From assembly GCA_022072175.1 (NCBI GenBank), contig JAJVIE010000008.1, positions 1 through 40,379 of the forward strand: a stretch of DNA of 40,379 bases. The letters are read 5' to 3'. The position numbers and the translations under genes are program-made. The notes under the pieces were generated by a model. It worked only from the letters and a program-made list of their open reading frames with translations. It ran no database searches and had not been told where the DNA came from. Shown here piece by piece: positions 23,909 through 30,463 of this stretch. This stretch comes from Candidatus Omnitrophota bacterium (GTDB taxonomy: Bacteria; Omnitrophota; Gorgyraeia; 2-02-FULL-51-18). How positions within the stretch are numbered: position 1 is the first letter of the stretch; the number at the start of each line of letters is the position of its first letter.

Positions 23909-24265
23909 ATGGCAGAGACGACTCAATGCAAAAGCTGTAACCGCGACATCGTTTGGATGGGGACCTTCAAGGGGAAGAAGATGCCAGTCGACGCGGACAC
24001 GGTCCCGGACACCTTCGAGGAAGGCGACATCTTCGACAAGCGCAAGGGCATGGTGAGCCACTTCGACACCTGCTCGAACGCCGCGCAACACCGGGGAGGC
24101 GGCTCCCGGCAGTCGGCGCCGCCGCGCCAGGAGAACACCCCGGCGCTCGCCCCGAAGCTCAACATCGCCATCGCCGCGCTCAAGGACGTCATCGAGCGCA
24201 CGACCCAGGACTCGGTCAAGACGATCGCGGAAACCGCTCTCCAACAAATCGCAAGGAGCCGCTAA
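23909..24265 (+). CDS. Zinc-finger replication/recombination accessory protein
   Basis: 118 residues behind CGGGAGGA. The N-terminal ~58 residues contain CKSC and HFDTC, likely zinc ligands, around a core MGTFKGKKMPVDAD that is common in small phage proteins next to recombinases. Residues 60-80 are a Gly/Ser/Pro/Gln linker. The last 35 residues form a helix. It resembles an accessory or single-strand binding partner of the Sak4-like ATPase; the role is inferred from context. The stop overlaps the helicase start (TAATG). Confidence 0.55.
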   Translation: MAETTQCKSCNRDIVWMGTFKGKKMPVDADTVPDTFEEGDIFDKRKGMVSHFDTCSNAAQHRGGGSRQSAPPRQENTPALAPKLNIAIAALKDVIERTTQDSVKTIAETALQQIARSR

Positions 24266-25434
24266 TGGAACAGTCGATCACGCTCTCCCCGGACCAGGAA
24301 CACGCCAAAAACGCCGTCCTCGACTGGTGGTACGAGGACAACCGCCAGGAGGACGGCGGCCTCATCAAGCTCGCCGGCTACGCCGGCACGGGAAAAACGA
24401 CGCTCTTGTCGACCATCATCCGCGAGATCCACGAGTCGACCGTGAAGGACAGCGACGACCCGATCAAGGTCGCCTACTGCGCCTTCACGGGCAAGGCCGC
24501 GAACATCCTGCGCTCGAAGCTCGAACTCAACGACGACGACTTCTGCGGGACCATCCACTCGCTCATCTACCGGCCGATCCTGGACTCGAAGGAACGGCTC
24601 AAGGGATGGGCCAAGTGCGAGGCCCTGGAATACGACCTCATCGTCATCGACGAGGCGTCGATGGTCAACGAGGACATCTTCAAGGACCTGTGGAGGTACG
24701 GCATCCCGATCATCGCGGTCGGCGATCACGGACAGCTTCCGCCGGTCACGGGAGAGTTCAACCTCATGGCGAAGCCCGACGTCCGGCTCGAACACATTCA
24801 CCGCCAGGCGGCCGACAACCCGATCATCCAGGTCGCGCACATGGCGAGAAGGGACGGCAAGATTCACCCCCGCGTGTACGGGCCCGGCGTCTACAAGATC
24901 GAGACGTCGCATCTGTACCAGGCGATCGCCGACACCTTCGACCCGAAGGCGCTGTACCTGTGCGCTTTCAACGCGACCAGGTCCTACGTCAACAAGGTCT
25001 ACCGCGAGCGCATCGGCCTCACGTCCGAGAAGCCGGTCAAGGGCGAAAAGGTCATCTGCCTTCGCAACAACAAGAAGGCCGGCATCTTTAACGGGATGAC
25101 GGGCATCCTCAAGTCGATCCAACCGCACGAGAAGGACTACTACGTCGTCGACGTCGAGATGGACGACGACAACAAGTTCGGCGGCCTCATCTCGCGCTTC
25201 CAGTTCGGGCAGAAGGACGTGCCAAAGGACTGGAACGTCTACACGATGGGGAACCTTTTCGACTGGGGCTACTGCCTCACGGTCCACAAGGCCCAGGGCT
25301 CCGAGGCCGACAAGGTCATCCTCATCGAACAGCGCGGCGCGTCGATGGACGACGACATCTTCGCGAAGTGGCTTTACACGGCCGTCACGCGGGCGAAGAA
25401 GGAACTGCTCATCATCAAGCAGGTGCGCGAGTGA
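24265..25434 (+). CDS. SF1 DNA helicase, RecD/Dda-like
   Basis: 389 residues. Motif I is GYAGTGKTTL (~40-49); motif Ia lies around AYCAFTGKAANIL; motif II is LIVIDEASMV (~128-137); motif III is IIAVGDHGQLPPV (~150-162). The C-terminal UvrD-type half has YCLTVHKAQGSEAD (motif V) and YTAVTRAKKELLI (motif VI). All core ATPase residues are present. This set is typical of 5'-3' SF1B helicases such as Dda and the RecD core. It would unwind DNA in phage replication or recombination. ATG 24265 was chosen because it overlaps the previous stop; longer in-frame options lie inside that gene. Confidence 0.85.
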   Translation: MEQSITLSPDQEHAKNAVLDWWYEDNRQEDGGLIKLAGYAGTGKTTLLSTIIREIHESTVKDSDDPIKVAYCAFTGKAANILRSKLELNDDDFCGTIHSLIYRPILDSKERLKGWAKCEALEYDLIVIDEASMVNEDIFKDLWRYGIPIIAVGDHGQLPPVTGEFNLMAKPDVRLEHIHRQAADNPIIQVAHMARRDGKIHPRVYGPGVYKIETSHLYQAIADTFDPKALYLCAFNATRSYVNKVYRERIGLTSEKPVKGEKVICLRNNKKAGIFNGMTGILKSIQPHEKDYYVVDVEMDDDNKFGGLISRFQFGQKDVPKDWNVYTMGNLFDWGYCLTVHKAQGSEADKVILIEQRGASMDDDIFAKWLYTAVTRAKKELLIIKQVRE

Positions 25435-25859
25435 GGGTCAACCTGCTCCCTATTCACCCGGACCTCGCGATGCTCTTGCGTCAAGGCGACAAGACGCTCA
25501 CGATGCGCCCGGTAAAGCCGCAACCGTCGCACTTCGATCCCGCCGGAGGGACGCTGTGCTTCGGGAGCGGCGAGGGGGCCGAGATCACGGTCTACACCGA
25601 CGACTTCCCCTGCCCTCACGGGCGGCCTGGGGACCTGCTTGTTTTCTACTTCGAGGGGAACAACGCCCCGTTCTACACCGGCAAGATCACGGCCGTCTCA
25701 CTCCAACGCCTTCTCGACGTCAGAGACGAGCAAGTGAAGCTCGAAGGTATGGAGAGCCGCGCCGCGCTCCTGGCGTTTTGGGACCTGCTGTACGGCGAGA
25801 CGGAGTTCGCTTCGCACTTCAACCCGCTCGTTTGGGCGATTCGATATTGCAAAGGATAG
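25431..25859 (+). CDS. ASCH-domain protein
   Basis: 142 residues from GTG 25431, overlapping the helicase stop by four bases (GTGA). The N-terminus LPIHPDLAMLLRQGDKTLTMRPVKP is the characteristic opening of phage ASCH-like proteins (a PUA-like beta-barrel that binds RNA or modified nucleotides), and GDLLVFYFEGN plus the late FWDLLYGE segment fit. ASCH proteins are thought to act in RNA processing, translation or nucleotide sensing. The exact ligand is unknown. Confidence 0.65.
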   Translation: MRVNLLPIHPDLAMLLRQGDKTLTMRPVKPQPSHFDPAGGTLCFGSGEGAEITVYTDDFPCPHGRPGDLLVFYFEGNNAPFYTGKITAVSLQRLLDVRDEQVKLEGMESRAALLAFWDLLYGETEFASHFNPLVWAIRYCKG

Positions 25860-25866
25860 GAGACTC

Positions 25867-26604
25867 ATGCAGTACATCCACGTCAAGAACTTAGAAAAGT
25901 ACCACCCCGGCTACAAGGACCGGAACCTTCAATGGTGCAAGGCGTACTTCACGATGGTCAACGCGGACCCGCAGTTCGAGATGGTCCCGGAGGTCGACAA
26001 GTGGCGCTTCCTGGCGCTCGTCATGCTCGAACTCCAAATCAAGCGGCCGGTCCCCTACGACACGAACTACCTCATGCGGAAGGGCTTCAACGACAAGGAG
26101 CATCCCATCTCTTTGTCTTTGCAAATGTTACAGAACTTCATCGAGGTCGTTACGGAAGAAGGAAACTCGTGTAGCGTAGATAAAGATGCTGTAACGGAAA
26201 AGAAGGAGAGCCGTAACACGAAGAAGCAAGAGCCCGTAACGGACGAGGTTTGGCTCGCGGAGCTTAAAAAGGATTCTATCTACTCGCACATCAACATCGA
26301 CCAAGAGATCGGCAAGATGAAGCGATGGCTCGAACTGCGGCCGGCCCGGAAGTTCTCGCGACGCTTCATTATCAACTGGCTCAACAAAATCGAGCGGCCG
26401 ATCGTGCAGAAAAAAGCCGACGTCCTCAAGCGCTGTATCGTCTGCTCGAAGGACTTCCCGGAGTCGAAGTTTTGGGCCCACCGGACGGCGTGCGAGGAAA
26501 AGTTCTACCAGGAGAACCCGCGAGGCCCGATGGCGTCGCAGGTGTCGTCGCTCATCGCCGGCGTCGCTCAAAACCTCTCAACCGAAAAAGGAGGCAAGGC
26601 ATGA
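25867..26604 (+). CDS. Replication initiator-like protein (O-like) carrying the candidate origin
   Basis: 245 residues behind GGATAGGAG. The first 90 residues (YIHVKNLEKYHPGYKDRN, WCKAYFTMVN) match the N-terminal domain of many phage replication-initiation proteins. A low-complexity, Lys/Glu/Thr-rich linker (~95-130) coincides with the iteron DNA. The C-terminal part ends with a zinc-finger-like CIVC..H..C unit (~190-210). By analogy with lambda O it would bind repeats inside its own gene and recruit the helicase. The identification is from pattern plus the iterons. The stop overlaps the next gene (ATGA). Confidence 0.65.
   Translation: MQYIHVKNLEKYHPGYKDRNLQWCKAYFTMVNADPQFEMVPEVDKWRFLALVMLELQIKRPVPYDTNYLMRKGFNDKEHPISLSLQMLQNFIEVVTEEGNSCSVDKDAVTEKKESRNTKKQEPVTDEVWLAELKKDSIYSHINIDQEIGKMKRWLELRPARKFSRRFIINWLNKIERPIVQKKADVLKRCIVCSKDFPESKFWAHRTACEEKFYQENPRGPMASQVSSLIAGVAQNLSTEKGGKA
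26126..26248. repeat. Iteron array, candidate replication origin
   Basis: Five clear and one degenerate copies of a ~10-bp element, consensus (C/T)GT(A/T)ACGGAA, begin at 26126, 26148, 26170 (degenerate), 26190, 26212 and 26235. They are 20-23 bases apart, about two helical turns. The copy at 26212 is out of protein frame with those at 26190 and 26235, so the repeat is a DNA feature. AT-rich stretches flank it (26107-26130 and 26262-26285). The arrangement resembles the lambda origin inside gene O. Confidence 0.6.
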
Positions 26605-26675
26605 AGAACGCGATCAAGTACGTCCTCATTTTCGTCGGCCATCACGCGCTCGAACTGTCCCGGAGGATGCGGTGA
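26601..26675 (+). CDS. 24-residue hydrophobic/basic peptide
   Basis: MKNAIKYVLIFVGHHALELSRRMR in two parts: a hydrophobic half and a basic amphipathic end. Both ends overlap neighbours by four bases (ATGA and GTGA), and AAAAAGGAGG precedes it, so it is likely translated. It may be a membrane-active micro-protein or only a coupling ORF. Confidence 0.45.
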   Translation: MKNAIKYVLIFVGHHALELSRRMR

Positions 26676-27172
26676 GCGCCGGCGTGAAGGAGGAAGTGAA
26701 GTTCTGCGAGTGTTGCGGCGCCCGGCTCATGGGCCGATGGGAGCGCGTAACGCCCGGCCTGGTCCGCACGCTCATCAAGTTCAAGCGGGCGGTCCTGGCG
26801 CACAACCGGAACCGCGTCCACGTTTGGAAGGAGGCCGGGCTCGTGACGAACGAGCTTTGCAATTTCCAAAAGCTCCGCTTCCACGCGCTCGTCGCGAAGG
26901 TCCGCGACGCGCAGGGCAACCACGAGATCGGGTACTGGCTTCTCACGAAGCGCGGCAACCAGTTCCTCAAGGGCCTCATGGCGGTCCCGCGCCGCGTCTT
27001 TGTTTTTCGCAACGAGGTCAAGAACCACGACACCGCAACGGTCACGATCAAGGACGTCCTGCGCTCGCAGGAACTCCCGCACTTCGAGACGCGGGACACG
27101 CTCGAATACGAGATCGACGGGGACATGGCGCACGCCGCTCAAAAAGACTTGTTCGACGGCCTGGCGCTGTGA
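26672..27172 (+). CDS. Hypothetical zinc-binding protein
   Basis: 166 residues from GTG 26672 (overlaps the previous stop). CECCGAR near the N-terminus (residues 12-18) suggests a zinc site. The middle (HVWKEAGLVTNELCNFQKLRF, then YWLLTKRGNQFL) looks like a winged-helix-type segment. No family is recognised. It lies between the initiator and the nuclease-like gene, so a replication or repair role is likely. Confidence 0.55.
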   Translation: MSAGVKEEVKFCECCGARLMGRWERVTPGLVRTLIKFKRAVLAHNRNRVHVWKEAGLVTNELCNFQKLRFHALVAKVRDAQGNHEIGYWLLTKRGNQFLKGLMAVPRRVFVFRNEVKNHDTATVTIKDVLRSQELPHFETRDTLEYEIDGDMAHAAQKDLFDGLAL

Positions 27173-27178
27173 TAGGAT
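27149..27178 (+). promoter_or_regulatory. Weak candidate promoter before the DUF1064 gene
   Basis: TTGTTC (27149-27154), an 18-base spacer, and TAGGAT (27173-27178). A GTG at 27185 sits six bases after the -10 and opens a four-codon ORF whose TGA overlaps the next gene's GTG at 27196. The arrangement parallels the promoter at 35367, but the -10 is poor. Confidence 0.3.
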
Positions 27179-27195
27179 GACATCGTGAGGACATT

Positions 27196-27621
27196 GTGAG
27201 CGCACAAAAATCGCAGGAAATAACCTACCACCACTACGGGCAGAACAACGTCAAGCGCCCGAAATACTCGAACCGCTCGTCCTCTTGTTGGCTCTCCCAC
27301 CGTCACGACTCCATCCTCGAAGCGGACTACTGCAACCAGTTAAACCTATTGAAGCGTGCCGGCGAAGTGAAGGAGTACGCGATTCAAGTACGCCTGGACC
27401 TCGTCGTCAACGGCAAAAAAATCTGCGCCCACTACGTCGACTTCCTCGTGACGTACCCGGACGGGCATCAAGAGTTCCATGAAACAAAGGGCTATGACAC
27501 GCGGGACTGGCAAATCAAGCGCAAGCTCGTCGAGGCGCTGTTCCCGGAGACGCCCTACATCGTCAAGCGCGAGCCGAAGAAGTGTCATCCGCGCTTTTGG
27601 AAAAACAGGAGAACCAGGTGA
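27196..27621 (+). CDS. DUF1064 family protein (restriction-endonuclease-fold, resolvase-like)
   Basis: 141 residues from GTG 27196. The core (HDSILEADYCNQLNLLKRAGEV, then LVVNGKKICAHYVDFLV and HETKGYDTRDWQIKRKLVEALFP) matches the DUF1064 layout. It has the acidic residue of EADYC, the Asp of YVDF, and ETK as the E-x-K of a PD-(D/E)XK-type active site. Related phage proteins are suspected Holliday-junction or debranching nucleases. The location at the end of the replication block supports that. Its stop overlaps the next start (GTGA). Confidence 0.7.
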   Translation: MSAQKSQEITYHHYGQNNVKRPKYSNRSSSCWLSHRHDSILEADYCNQLNLLKRAGEVKEYAIQVRLDLVVNGKKICAHYVDFLVTYPDGHQEFHETKGYDTRDWQIKRKLVEALFPETPYIVKREPKKCHPRFWKNRRTR

Positions 27622-28364
27622 GCAAGCGAAAAGAGAGAGTTTTTTTGGGAGTCCCGACCTACGACGGCACGATCGTCGCCGGCCTTCTGCCGGCCGTCAT
27701 CAACGCCTCGCAGGACGGATGCACGATGTACCGCACGCGGGGGCACTCGCTCCTGGCGCACAATTTCAACGTCCTCTACACCGAAGCCCTCAACGGCCGC
27801 CGGAAGCCGCACGAGTACACGCACTTCGTCCTCCTGCACTCGGACATCATCCCCGAAATGGGATGGCTCGGAAAGATGCTCGACATCATGGCGGAGACGA
27901 AGGCCGGCGTCCTGGCCGCCGTGTCGCCCATGAAAAGCGTGAAGGGCCTCACGTCGACCGGCGTCGACCAGGGCACGGAGGACGACCCGTTCCTCGTCCA
28001 ACGCCTCACGATGACGGAGATCCACCGGCTCCCGGAGACGTTCACGGACCCGAAGCTCGTCGTCAACTCCGGGCTCCTGCTCGTCGACATCCGGCAACCC
28101 TGGGCCGACCAGGTCTTTTTCGAGATTCAGAGCCGCATCGCCCGCTTGAAGAACGGCGACCTGCAAGCCCGCGTCCATTCGGAGGACTGGTACTTCTCGC
28201 GCCAGGTCCGGGCCCTGGGCGGCTCCATCTACGCGACCCGCGCCGTGCGGCTCCTGCACGTCGGCCGGCACGAGTACAGCAACGCTTTCGTGTGGGGCAC
28301 GGAGGAAACCGACCCCAACTTCAAATCGCCGGAGAACCCGGCGGCTCACAAAAAGGAGGGATAA
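27618..28364 (+). CDS. GT-A type glycosyltransferase-like protein
   Basis: 248 residues from GTG 27618 behind CAGGAG. FLGVPTYDGTI at the N-terminus, THFVLLHSDIIPEMGWLGKML (~70-90) with a DxD-like acidic site (HSD), VVNSGLLLVDI (~150) and HSEDWYFSRQVRALGG (~190-205) follow the order of GT-A glycosyltransferases. It could glycosylate phage DNA, a virion protein or a host receptor; the sequence does not show which. It ends 2 bases before the next gene's leader. Confidence 0.65.
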   Translation: MSKRKERVFLGVPTYDGTIVAGLLPAVINASQDGCTMYRTRGHSLLAHNFNVLYTEALNGRRKPHEYTHFVLLHSDIIPEMGWLGKMLDIMAETKAGVLAAVSPMKSVKGLTSTGVDQGTEDDPFLVQRLTMTEIHRLPETFTDPKLVVNSGLLLVDIRQPWADQVFFEIQSRIARLKNGDLQARVHSEDWYFSRQVRALGGSIYATRAVRLLHVGRHEYSNAFVWGTEETDPNFKSPENPAAHKKEG

Positions 28365-28366
28365 CC

Positions 28367-28561
28367 ATGCCGAAGATGTTCGGAACACGCTACGCCGAAG
28401 TGAAGGGCTCCTGCGTCCTGGACGAGCTTTTGAAAGAGAAGATCGTCGTCGCCGCGCCCATCGCGTCGGAATACGGCACGGACAAGTACGCCGTCGCCGC
28501 GAAGCACGTCAACCAGTCCCGCGTCGTCCGCATCGCGAAGGCGCTCTCGACGAAAAAATGA
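28367..28561 (+). CDS. Hypothetical protein, 64 residues
   Basis: ATG 28367 is preceded by AAAAGGAGGG. The product is compact, with a helix-strand pattern (LDELLKEKIVVAAPI, YAVAAKHVNQSRVVRIAKAL). No zinc sites, signal or membrane segment. The stop overlaps the next ATG by four bases. The family is unknown. Confidence 0.5.
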   Translation: MPKMFGTRYAEVKGSCVLDELLKEKIVVAAPIASEYGTDKYAVAAKHVNQSRVVRIAKALSTKK

Positions 28562-28854
28562 GTTCGCGCAAGTACACCCCGAAGTCCCTGGCCGAAAGTC
28601 ACTCCGACCTCGCCATCACGGAGGACGAGAAGCGGGCCTCGATGTCGAACTTCAAGGACAAAATCGACCGCATCAAGCTCTCCATCTCGACGCTCTCGCG
28701 GAACTACCGCGACGGCTTCGAGATGCGCGACTACGCTTGCGTGGTCGTGTACGACTACAAGAAGCGCGAGAAGCGTTTCAAACGGACCGACAACGGCGAG
28801 ATCGTGGAGCGGCGGCCGTTCGGACCCGGTGACGATCAGCGCCGCTTTCTATAA
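28558..28854 (+). CDS. Hypothetical protein, 98 residues
   Basis: Begins with an ATGA overlap. The N-terminal half is a charged helix (DEKRASMSNFKDKIDRIKLSI). The C-terminal half is beta-like (MRDYACVVVYDYKKREKRF), ending in a short Arg-rich tail. No family is recognised. Confidence 0.5.
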   Translation: MSSRKYTPKSLAESHSDLAITEDEKRASMSNFKDKIDRIKLSISTLSRNYRDGFEMRDYACVVVYDYKKREKRFKRTDNGEIVERRPFGPGDDQRRFL

Positions 28855-28874
28855 CCCACAACCAGGAGGATCGC

Positions 28875-29372
28875 ATGGCATTACAAGAGTTCAAGGCCCG
28901 CCACAACTCGGACGCGCAAGGCAACCCGGCCGGAGGCACGTCGGAAGCGACGGGCATCTTGATCGAGTGGCAGAACGGTCCGCTCGGTAAGCTCGGCACG
29001 ACGGAGCGCAAGGAGCCGAACGGCGCTTTCGTCGAGACGGTCATCGCGATCGCGAAGGACCGCATCGAGTATTACCAAAAGGCGGCCGGCGGGAAGTTCT
29101 CCTGCTCCGAAAACGCGAAGGCCATCGAACACCTGCAACACGCGCTCAACGTCCTGGGGACCAGGACGAAGAAGCGCGAGATGGCGGGCGTCGAAGGCAC
29201 GCACGGACAGCGCCCCGGAGAGGAAGGGTCCGGCCTCGCGGCCGCTCCGTCCACGCCGGAGTCGCGTGCGGAGGAAACGCAGGGACAGGCCGCGCAGGAC
29301 GCGGCGAGCGCGGGCGCCGAAGCGGGCGCCGGCGAGCAGGGCTCCGACGCTTCATCGAGGTCGGAGAATTGA
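28875..29372 (+). CDS. Acb2/Tad1-like hairpin-domain protein (candidate cyclic-nucleotide sponge)
   Basis: 165 residues behind CAGGAGGA. Residues ~30-110 show the conserved pattern of the Acb2/Tad1 hairpin family: EWQNGPLG, NGAFVETVIAIAKDRIEYYQ, FSCSENAKAIEHLQHAL, then RTKKREMAGVEGTHG. Known members are phage proteins that sequester cyclic nucleotide signals and so block CBASS or Thoeris defence. The ~60-residue Ala/Gly/Glu/Ser-rich tail after the domain is longer than in the small canonical members. It lies just upstream of the tRNA cluster in the accessory region. Recognition is from memory of the family pattern; ligand binding is not shown. Confidence 0.65.
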   Translation: MALQEFKARHNSDAQGNPAGGTSEATGILIEWQNGPLGKLGTTERKEPNGAFVETVIAIAKDRIEYYQKAAGGKFSCSENAKAIEHLQHALNVLGTRTKKREMAGVEGTHGQRPGEEGSGLAAAPSTPESRAEETQGQAAQDAASAGAEAGAGEQGSDASSRSEN

Positions 29373-29377
29373 GGATC

Positions 29378-29476
29378 GCGGGGGTGATGAAAACGGGAGA
29401 CATAGGCGAAGGCGGCCAACGTGCCGGGATCGCCGGGGACTTCGGTCCCGTGAAGGTTCGAGTCCTTCCCCCCGCA
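29378..29476 (+). tRNA. tRNA-Leu-like gene with expanded anticodon arm
   Basis: Acceptor stem GCGGGGG (29378-29384) pairs fully with CCCCCGC (29469-29475), discriminator A. The D-arm (ATG/CAT with GGGAGA in the loop) is Leu-type. There is a long variable arm with a TTCG tetraloop (GGGAC/GTCCC) and a perfect T-arm (GAAGG, TTCGAGT, CCTTC). The anticodon stem GGCGA/TCGCC encloses 20 bases instead of 7, with no T33-anticodon that I can place. It may be a tRNA with an insertion, a decoy, or an assembly error. 99 bases; no CCA encoded; followed by six T. Confidence 0.55.
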
Positions 29477-29484
29477 CAATTTTT

Positions 29485-29555
29485 TGGGCCGTCGTCTAAC
29501 GGTAGGACACGCGGCTTTGGACCGTTGAATGGAGGTTCGATTCCTTCCGGCCCAG
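29485..29555 (+). tRNA. tRNA-Gln (anticodon TTG)
   Basis: Acceptor TGGGCCG (29485-29491) pairs with CGGCCCA (29548-29554), discriminator G73 as in bacterial tRNA-Gln, including the U1-A72 pair. D-arm GTC/GAC, anticodon loop CTTTGGA giving TTG (reads CAA), and T-arm GGAGG, TTCGATT, CCTTC with one wobble. One C-T mismatch is at the top of the anticodon stem. No CCA is encoded. CAA codons are common in the neighbouring genes. Confidence 0.85.
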
Positions 29556-29561
29556 TATCAT

Positions 29562-29633
29562 CGCAGGGTGGAGTAGCGGCAACTCGCCGGCTTCATACGC
29601 CGGAGATCGCGGGTTCGAGTCCCGCCCCTGCTA
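29562..29633 (+). tRNA. tRNA-Met (CAT) with initiator features
   Basis: Acceptor positions 2-7 pair (GCAGGG with CCCTGC) but C1 faces T72, unpaired, as position 1-72 is in bacterial initiator tRNA. D-stem GAGT/ACTC gives the A11-T24 pair typical of initiators. Anticodon stem CCGGC/GCCGG has GGC/GCC where initiators have GGG/CCC (two of three G-C pairs match). Loop TTCATAC carries CAT. T-arm GCGGG, TTCGAGT, CCCGC. Six T follow. It most resembles fMet; elongator Met is the alternative. Confidence 0.8.
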
Positions 29634-29654
29634 TTTTTTAAACAGGAGGAAGTC

Positions 29655-29825
29655 ATGGCAAAAACGAAAGAGGACCGCATCCAGGTCCGGGTCGCAACGG
29701 CCGAAAAGAAGGCCATCATCCAGGAAGGGAAAGCGGCCGGCCACTCGTCGGCGAGCGCTTTTCTTCTGTGGCTCTATCGCAACTGGAAGTCCGGCTCGCT
29801 CGTGCCGGCGGAGCCGAAACAATGA
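29655..29825 (+). CDS. Small ribbon-helix-helix-like protein (56 residues)
   Basis: ATG 29655 is behind ACAGGAGGA. The product begins MAKTKEDRIQVRVATAEKKA, a basic beta strand (RIQVRV) followed by a helix, a Ser-rich turn (GHSSASAF) and a second helix (FLLWLYRNW). This is the layout of Arc/MetJ-type ribbon-helix-helix DNA-binding proteins. Its stop overlaps the deformylase start by four bases (ATGA), so it may be an autoregulator of the deformylase-ACP operon. Confidence 0.55.
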   Translation: MAKTKEDRIQVRVATAEKKAIIQEGKAAGHSSASAFLLWLYRNWKSGSLVPAEPKQ

Positions 29826-30463
29826 GCGAATGTTCCGGTCCCGACTGCACGCACTCAAGCCACGCCGTCGCTCCGACGCCGGAGACGAAGGTCCTCCGCA
29901 TCGAGGGCAAGCAGGGCGACATCATCCAGTACGGACCGCCCGGCAACACGCAGGTCCTCCGCACGCCTTCCCTGGACACGACGCTCGAAGAAGTCATGGC
30001 GATCGCCCTGCCGGAGCGGATGGAAGCGGCCATGCGCCGCGCCTGGACGCCGGCGTGCGGCATCTCCGCGATTCAGATAGGCGTCGGACTGCGCTTCGCT
30101 ATCTACTACCGCGACTGGGAGAAGAAGGCGTCGAACGCGCCGGTGTTCCTTCTCAACCCGCGCATCATCGGCCGCTCGAAGGACGTCTTTTCGTGCCCGA
30201 ACGAGGGATGCCTTTCCATCGCCGGCCATAAGCACTCGACTTGGAGGCACGCGGCCATCAACTACACGCACGTCGTCGACGGCCAGGTGCGCGAGGACAT
30301 GGCGTTCGGCGTCGAGGCGCAGATCATCCAACACGAGGTCGATCACATGGACGGCATCCTGGTCCTGGACCGGCTCAAGAAGCCGGAGACTCCGGGCCGG
30401 AACGACGCTTGCCCGTGCGGGTCCGGCAAGAAGTTCAAAAAATGCTGTGAGAACGCGGCATGA
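29822..30463 (+). CDS. Peptide deformylase with C-terminal SEC-C zinc motif
   Basis: 213 residues. The three deformylase motifs are all present: GISAIQIG (80-87; Gln85 is the oxyanion residue), EGCLS (128-132; metal ligand Cys130) and QHEVDH (170-175; metal ligands His171 and His175, catalytic Glu172). It should remove the formyl group from new N-termini in the cytoplasm. Residues 191-209, PGRNDACPCGSGKKFKKCC, are a SEC-C motif with four zinc-binding Cys (197, 199, 208, 209), known from SecA and YchJ-like proteins. N-terminal residues 1-45 include CSGPDC and are unlike standard deformylases. ATG 29822 is chosen for the four-base overlap with the preceding stop. It lies two genes after an initiator-like tRNA. 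Confidence 0.88.
   Translation: MSECSGPDCTHSSHAVAPTPETKVLRIEGKQGDIIQYGPPGNTQVLRTPSLDTTLEEVMAIALPERMEAAMRRAWTPACGISAIQIGVGLRFAIYYRDWEKKASNAPVFLLNPRIIGRSKDVFSCPNEGCLSIAGHKHSTWRHAAINYTHVVDGQVREDMAFGVEAQIIQHEVDHMDGILVLDRLKKPETPGRNDACPCGSGKKFKKCCENAA

Noticed and set aside
26148-26248. GTAACGGA repeats explained as a repeated protein motif (VTEE, VTEK, VTDE)
   Set aside because: The copy at 26212 is in another reading frame (RNTKK), so protein selection alone does not explain the set.
29562-29633. CAT tRNA read as tRNA-Ile2 (lysidine type)
   Set aside because: The unpaired position 1-72 and A11-T24 pair fit initiator Met, not Ile2, which starts with paired G1-C72.
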